From contig PBIN01000009.1 in assembly GCA_002720855.1 (NCBI GenBank), positions 89,222-153,221 of the forward strand: a DNA stretch of 64,000 bases. Direction: 5' to 3'. Under the pieces are notes generated by a model. It did not search any database, was not told where the DNA came from, and was given only the letters and a program-made list of their open reading frames with translations. Shown piece by piece: positions 60,283 through 64,000 of this stretch; position 1 is the stretch's first letter; each line of letters starts with the position of its first letter. The translations under genes were made by a program, and so were the position numbers. The DNA comes from Rhodospirillaceae bacterium (lineage in GTDB: Bacteria > Pseudomonadota > Alphaproteobacteria > MPNO01 > UBA2964).

Positions 60283-61266
60283 ATGAGAAAGCTGTTCATG
60301 GTGACCTGTGCGCTCGCGATGATCGTGGCAAACGGGGCGTATGCTCAGAAGAAGTACACGTTGACCATTTCGGGTGCGAGCCCGAAGGGCGTGTGGTCAA
60401 TCCTTGGTTTGGCGTTGGATAAAGCAATGGCGGCAACCTACCCCGGGTCTTCGGTGACATATCAGACATCTGGTGGCGGGATCGCCAATATTGCGCTTAT
60501 TGATCGTAAGAAAGTGGCTCTGGCGCTTGCCGCGACGGGCGAAATGCATCTCGCGGAGAACGCCATCAAACCGTTCCGCAAGAAGATCAAATCGGTTCGG
60601 GTTATCGCGCGGGCACATGCCTGGCTTTATTTCCACCCGATGCTGACGGTGGACGCAGCCAAAAAATATGGGATTGAGGATTTTTCTGACATCGCGAAGA
60701 AAAAACCGCCAATCCGTATTTCGATCAATCGTCGCGGACTTTTGGTATCGGTTATTGCCGAAGCCATGCTGAATGAGATTGGCGTGACGCTGAAAGATAT
60801 CGAAAAGTGGGGCGGCAAGGTCGTTTATGCGGCTTCCGGTGATACCACTGGCCTTATGGCCGACCGTAAGCTTGACGGACATATGATGACATGGCCGCTG
60901 AAGCATCGCCGACTGCGCCAGATGGAAGCGGCCGTGCCGATGAAGCTGCTTACGGTAAACGACAAATCGGTTACCGAACGGGTCGCCAAGAAACTTAATA
61001 TGGCGATCGATACGGTGCCGGCCGGAACCTACAAGTCCCAGCCTAAGGCGCTTTATGTACCGTCGATGGAAGGCAATATTGTCGCCCATAAGGATATGGA
61101 CAATCAAACGGCCTACGACATCGCCAAGGCGGTTCACACCAACCTTAAGGCGTTTGCCAGTGCCCATCGCTTCTTGGGTAAGCTGACACCTAAGTTCCTG
61201 GTCGGTAGTAAAGCCCAGTACCATCCTGGCGCGATCAAGTACTACAAAGAAGCAGGTCTTATGTAA
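60283..61266 (+). CDS. TAXI family TRAP transporter solute-binding protein
   Basis: A 327-residue periplasmic binding protein of the TAXI group: a signal peptide (about 1-21, ends GAYAQ), then LTISGASPKGVWSILGLALDKAM, SSVTYQTSGGGIANIALI and the C-terminal HRFLGKLTPKFLVGSKAQYHPGAIKYYKEAG. TAXI receptors deliver carboxylates such as glutamate or alpha-keto acids to a fused TRAP permease, which follows 58 nt downstream after a hairpin at 61283. The ligand is unknown. Confidence 0.92.
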   Translation: MRKLFMVTCALAMIVANGAYAQKKYTLTISGASPKGVWSILGLALDKAMAATYPGSSVTYQTSGGGIANIALIDRKKVALALAATGEMHLAENAIKPFRKKIKSVRVIARAHAWLYFHPMLTVDAAKKYGIEDFSDIAKKKPPIRISINRRGLLVSVIAEAMLNEIGVTLKDIEKWGGKVVYAASGDTTGLMADRKLDGHMMTWPLKHRRLRQMEAAVPMKLLTVNDKSVTERVAKKLNMAIDTVPAGTYKSQPKALYVPSMEGNIVAHKDMDNQTAYDIAKAVHTNLKAFASAHRFLGKLTPKFLVGSKAQYHPGAIKYYKEAGLM

Positions 61267-61282
61267 GAACGTGCTTTCAGGG

Positions 61283-61308
61283 CGGGGATGCGTTTAGACG
61301 CGTCCCCG
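61283..61308 (+). terminator. Intercistronic hairpin between TAXI receptor and permease
   Basis: CGGGGATGCGT-TTAG-ACGCGTCCCCG forms an 11-bp stem including one T-G pair. It lies 17 nt after the receptor stop and is not followed by a long T run, so it may cause partial termination or stabilise the upstream message, giving more receptor than permease. Confidence 0.6.
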
Positions 61309-61324
61309 TTCTGAGTGCTTTGTA

Positions 61325-63241
61325 ATGTCGCGTTTTTTTCTTTTCAGGTTCGACACCTGGTTTTCCATCGGTGTCAGGCGGAAACCGCAGGGCTGGCTAG
61401 GTCATGCGGTAACGGCATGGGGCGCGGCGATTGCCGGCTTTGTGATTTATTGCGCCATCATTTTTATCGATCCGTGGCGGCTCTCAGCGACCTTCCTGTG
61501 CGCCATGCTGGCGCTTGTCTTTATTATGGTTGGCGGCTCGCCCCGATCTGACCCGCATAAACCGGCAATTCTGGATTGGGTAATGTCTGCGATTGCTGTG
61601 GCAACGCTGGTCTACGCATCAATCCATGCGGAACGGGTTGTTAACCGCATTCAGCTGATGGATGAGCTGACGACGCCGGATATGCTCTTTTCCAGCGCGC
61701 TGTTTTTTTTAACACTGGAGGCGACGCGCCGGACGACCGGCTTCGGGCTTACTGCCGTTGTGCTGGTTTTTGTGGCCTATAATTTCTTTGGTCATCACTT
61801 CGAAGGCGTCCTGAATCACGGCTATATCGACTACAACCATTTCCTCGACATCATGGTGTTTGGCCTCGATGGCATCCTTGGCCTGCCGATCCGGGTGGCT
61901 GCGAGTTACGCCTTCCTGTTCGTCTTGTTTGGCGCTGTTCTTCATGTCGCCAAGGGGGGTGAGTTTTTCTTTGATCTGGCCGCCGCCATTAGCGGCAAGC
62001 GCGCTGGCGGTGTTGCCAAAATTGCGGTCGTGTCCTCGGGCCTCTATGGCATGGTTTCGGGCAGCCCGACCTCCGATGTCGTAACCACCGGTTCCATTAC
62101 CATCCCGATGATGAAGCGGATGGGATACAACGGCGCTCTCGCCGGTTCTGTAGAAGTATCGGCCTCAACAGGTGGCAGCTTGCTACCACCGGTGATGGGC
62201 TCCGCCGCCTTCATGATGGCGGAATATACCGGCATCGAGTATCGCGATATTGCGATTTCGGCAGCGATACCGGCCTTGCTCTACTATGTGTCGGTTTATG
62301 CGCAGGTCCATTTCCGGTCGGTAAAGCTGGGGCTCGTCGGATTGGACGCCTCGCTGATACCACCTATGTTGCAGACGCTCAAAAACGGGGTGCTTTTCAT
62401 GGTGCCCCTTGCCGTGCTGACGACAGCATTGCTGATCGGTTACACACCAACCACCGTCGCACTCTTTGGCACGGTAACGCTGGTTGCGACCGCAGCGGTA
62501 AAAGCGGAAACCCGGGTGGGGTTGGTGACCTTTTACAAAACGGCTGCCGAAACCTCTATCCGTATGGTGACGGTGACTGGTGCCTGCGCAGCGGCAGGGC
62601 TAGTAACCGCCGGCATCACCATGACCGGATTGGTTGGAAAGTTCGCGCATATTATTTACGGCATTACCGATAAAATTCTGTTTCCGACGTTATTGCTCGG
62701 CGCGGCATTCACGATTGTCCTCGGACTTGGGATGCCGGTGGTCAGCGCCTATTTTCTTGCGGCATTGCTGTTGGGGACACTGTTTACCGATATTGGCGTG
62801 CCGATCATGGCAGCGCACATGTTCCTTTTATATTACGCAGTGATGTCAGCGATTACGCCGCCGGTTGCTGTTGCCGCCTATGCCGCGGCGTCAATCGCTG
62901 AAGACAACCCGTTATTGATTGCGGCATTGGCCGTGAAGTTCGCCATCGCTGCCTTCATCGTACCGTTCGCCTTTATATATTCGACAGAACTGTTGATGTT
63001 CGGCAGCTGGATTGCCGTTTTGACGGCCACGATCACAGCGGCAGCTGGAATGATCTTTATTGCATCAGGGATTGAAGGGTATTTTAGAAGCCCCTTGCCC
63101 GGATGGGCGCGCATTTTAGTTGCCGCAGGCGGGCTTGGACTTATCGTTCATGATGTTTTCTGGTCGGGTTTGGGTGCTGTATTGGCGCTCGTGGCGTTGG
63201 GGTCAGCCCACTTTCTGGCGGAAAAAGAACAAACTTCCTGA
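61325..63241 (+). CDS. TRAP transporter 4TM/12TM fusion permease (TAXI-type)
   Basis: A 638-residue integral membrane protein with about 15 or more helices. The N-terminal part matches the small 4TM subunit fused to the large DctM-like subunit; characteristic features are GMVSGSPTSDVVTTGSITIPMMKRMGYNG, SASTGGSLLPPVMGSAAFMMAEYTG and LGLGMPVVSAYFLAALL. It forms the channel for the TAXI receptor product, driven by an ion gradient. It is the last gene of the two-gene operon and converges with the ligase gene, whose end is 4 nt away. Confidence 0.93.
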   Translation: MSRFFLFRFDTWFSIGVRRKPQGWLGHAVTAWGAAIAGFVIYCAIIFIDPWRLSATFLCAMLALVFIMVGGSPRSDPHKPAILDWVMSAIAVATLVYASIHAERVVNRIQLMDELTTPDMLFSSALFFLTLEATRRTTGFGLTAVVLVFVAYNFFGHHFEGVLNHGYIDYNHFLDIMVFGLDGILGLPIRVAASYAFLFVLFGAVLHVAKGGEFFFDLAAAISGKRAGGVAKIAVVSSGLYGMVSGSPTSDVVTTGSITIPMMKRMGYNGALAGSVEVSASTGGSLLPPVMGSAAFMMAEYTGIEYRDIAISAAIPALLYYVSVYAQVHFRSVKLGLVGLDASLIPPMLQTLKNGVLFMVPLAVLTTALLIGYTPTTVALFGTVTLVATAAVKAETRVGLVTFYKTAAETSIRMVTVTGACAAAGLVTAGITMTGLVGKFAHIIYGITDKILFPTLLLGAAFTIVLGLGMPVVSAYFLAALLLGTLFTDIGVPIMAAHMFLLYYAVMSAITPPVAVAAYAAASIAEDNPLLIAALAVKFAIAAFIVPFAFIYSTELLMFGSWIAVLTATITAAAGMIFIASGIEGYFRSPLPGWARILVAAGGLGLIVHDVFWSGLGAVLALVALGSAHFLAEKEQTS

Positions 63242-63245
63242 ACCG

Positions 63246-64000
63246 CTAGGCCTTCACCCCGAATTCGTCCTGCCACTGGTCCTGCAGCAATAACCTGTTC
63301 ATCTTGCCGCGTTCGGTTTTTGGTAGCTCATCCCGCACGATGATTTGTTTCGGCATCCGAAAACCTGGAAGCTTGCCTTCACAGTGGCTGAGCACTTCCT
63401 CCGACGTGATGGACTGACCCGGCTTGGGCGCAACGTAACAGACGACTTCCTCGCCATAGATCTTATCCGGAACACCAATCGTTGCGGCTTCTGCGAGATT
63501 GGGAAGCTGCAAAAGGATGTTATCAACTTCAGCCGGTGAAATATTGACGCCGCCACGGATAATTAAATCTTTGGCCCGCCCGGTGACGCGGACGCAGCCA
63601 TCTTCATCCATCACGCCGAGATCACCGGTGCGCAGCCTGTCTTTTGCGTGGATCTTTTCTTCGCCATGTTCGTCGAGATAGCGGTAATCGTTGGTCGCGA
63701 AGCCGCCGAGTTCAATCTCGCCCATCTCACCTAACGGCACTTCGGCGCCGTCCGTATTGACGATGGTGAGATTGTGATAGGCCAAAGGCTTTCCAACTGT
63801 TCCGAATTTGCGGGTATGTTCATTAGAAACCGCAATCCAGCCGATTTCACTGCAGCCATAGCCTTGTGCGACAGGCACACCGTATTTTTCCTCAAACTGT
63901 TTCCAGGTCTCGGGCATAAGCGGTGCCGAAGAAGATGTCATGAAACGCAAATGCGGAATTTCGTTATGATGAATATCAATGGGCCGGTTGAGGAACATCG
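63246..64000 (-). CDS. AMP-dependent acyl-CoA synthetase (C-terminal part)
   Basis: The last ~250 residues of a class I adenylate-forming acyl-CoA ligase. Motifs seen are TSSSAPLMP, YGCSEIGW, TGDLGVMDEDG, GRAKDLIIRGGVNISPAEVD and the C-terminal LPKTERGKMNR, whose Lys lies in the expected catalytic position. The gene extends off the right edge, so its start and substrate-binding N-terminus are not seen. It may activate the acid taken up by the neighbouring TRAP transporter. Confidence 0.9.
   Translation of the reverse strand, partial: MFLNRPIDIHHNEIPHLRFMTSSSAPLMPETWKQFEEKYGVPVAQGYGCSEIGWIAVSNEHTRKFGTVGKPLAYHNLTIVNTDGAEVPLGEMGEIELGGFATNDYRYLDEHGEEKIHAKDRLRTGDLGVMDEDGCVRVTGRAKDLIIRGGVNISPAEVDNILLQLPNLAEAATIGVPDKIYGEEVVCYVAPKPGQSITSEEVLSHCEGKLPGFRMPKQIIVRDELPKTERGKMNRLLLQDQWQDEFGVKA

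Noticed and set aside
60397..61224. A 275-codon minus-strand frame, rich in His and Arg
   Set aside because: It is antisense to the TAXI receptor gene, whose signal peptide and family motifs are plain.
59794..64000. An acyl-CoA ligase interrupted by the TRAP genes
   Set aside because: On the minus strand the N-terminal piece would have to lie to the right of the C-terminal piece; it lies to the left, so this is not one interrupted gene.

Overview
The window comes from an alphaproteobacterium, most likely a free-living, probably marine member of the Rhodospirillales or a related order. The base composition is moderate. Pointers to this group are a C4-type 5-aminolevulinate synthase (HemA), the alphaproteobacterial-only proteins FliX and ChpT, a DUF3553 protein, a fused FdsG-FdsB formate dehydrogenase subunit, and an ornithine/mu-crystallin family gene inside a Caulobacter-like flagellar locus. 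A meso-diaminopimelate type MurE (DNPR motif) fits a Gram-negative wall. No tRNA, CRISPR array, insertion sequence or prophage was found.

Layout. 1-7.05 kb (minus strand): the division and cell wall (dcw) cluster mraZ-rsmH-ftsL-ftsI-murE-murF-mraY, tightly overlapped, preceded by decameric TGGG repeats that look like the MraZ operator. 7.2-7.6 kb: RNase P RNA (minus strand). 7.65-11.3 kb (minus): AmpD-like amidase, EamA exporter, DjlA-like co-chaperone, DUF3750 protein and an unknown protein. 11.5-15.5 kb (plus): a compact catabolic operon with a DUF1445 hydro-lyase, 3-hydroxyanthranilate dioxygenase, RidA protein, metallo-beta-lactamase-fold hydrolase and GlcD/D-LDH-type flavoprotein. 15.6-24.5 kb: a giant AsmA protein, a small ribbon-helix-helix protein, a second RidA protein, Mug glycosylase, HemA, a class III aminotransferase and MoaA.

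24.6-36.1 kb is a molybdenum and formate region. It holds moaA with a ModE-box-like palindrome, a PAS histidine kinase split by an in-frame amber codon, fdhD, a GIY-YIG-like protein, mobA, modE, the formate dehydrogenase alpha subunit and the fused gamma-beta subunit. Between the two dehydrogenase subunits lie MsrP (also a molybdoenzyme), a YHS-domain protein and an amidohydrolase. Cofactor synthesis, regulation and three Mo enzymes (FDH, MsrP and, at 48.5 kb, a form II CoxL-like protein) therefore lie close together.

36.2-47.4 kb is a flagellar region carrying two apparent scars. chpT and flgK are both truncated and meet head-on at about 36.69 kb. flgH lacks its lipoprotein signal and abuts an ornithine cyclodeaminase-like gene where flgA/flgG/flgF might be expected. 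flgN, flgJ, flgI, fliX, dksA, fliP, fliO, csrA, flgB, flgC, fliE, fliQ, fliR and flhB look intact. Candidate sigma-54 and CtrA sites lie in the flgI/fliX divergent region.

47.4-64 kb is an accessory catabolic region. It contains a 4,5-dihydroxyphthalate decarboxylase-like protein, an orphan form II molybdenum hydroxylase, NUDIX, tandem DUF427, CMD-family, DUF6065-like and Smr-like proteins, and a TctC-type receptor. A UbiD decarboxylase, Rieske oxygenase, TAXI-TRAP transporter and acyl-CoA ligase follow, with a 5' remnant of another ligase. Together these suggest uptake and breakdown of aromatic or other organic acids. The substrate cannot be read from the sequence.
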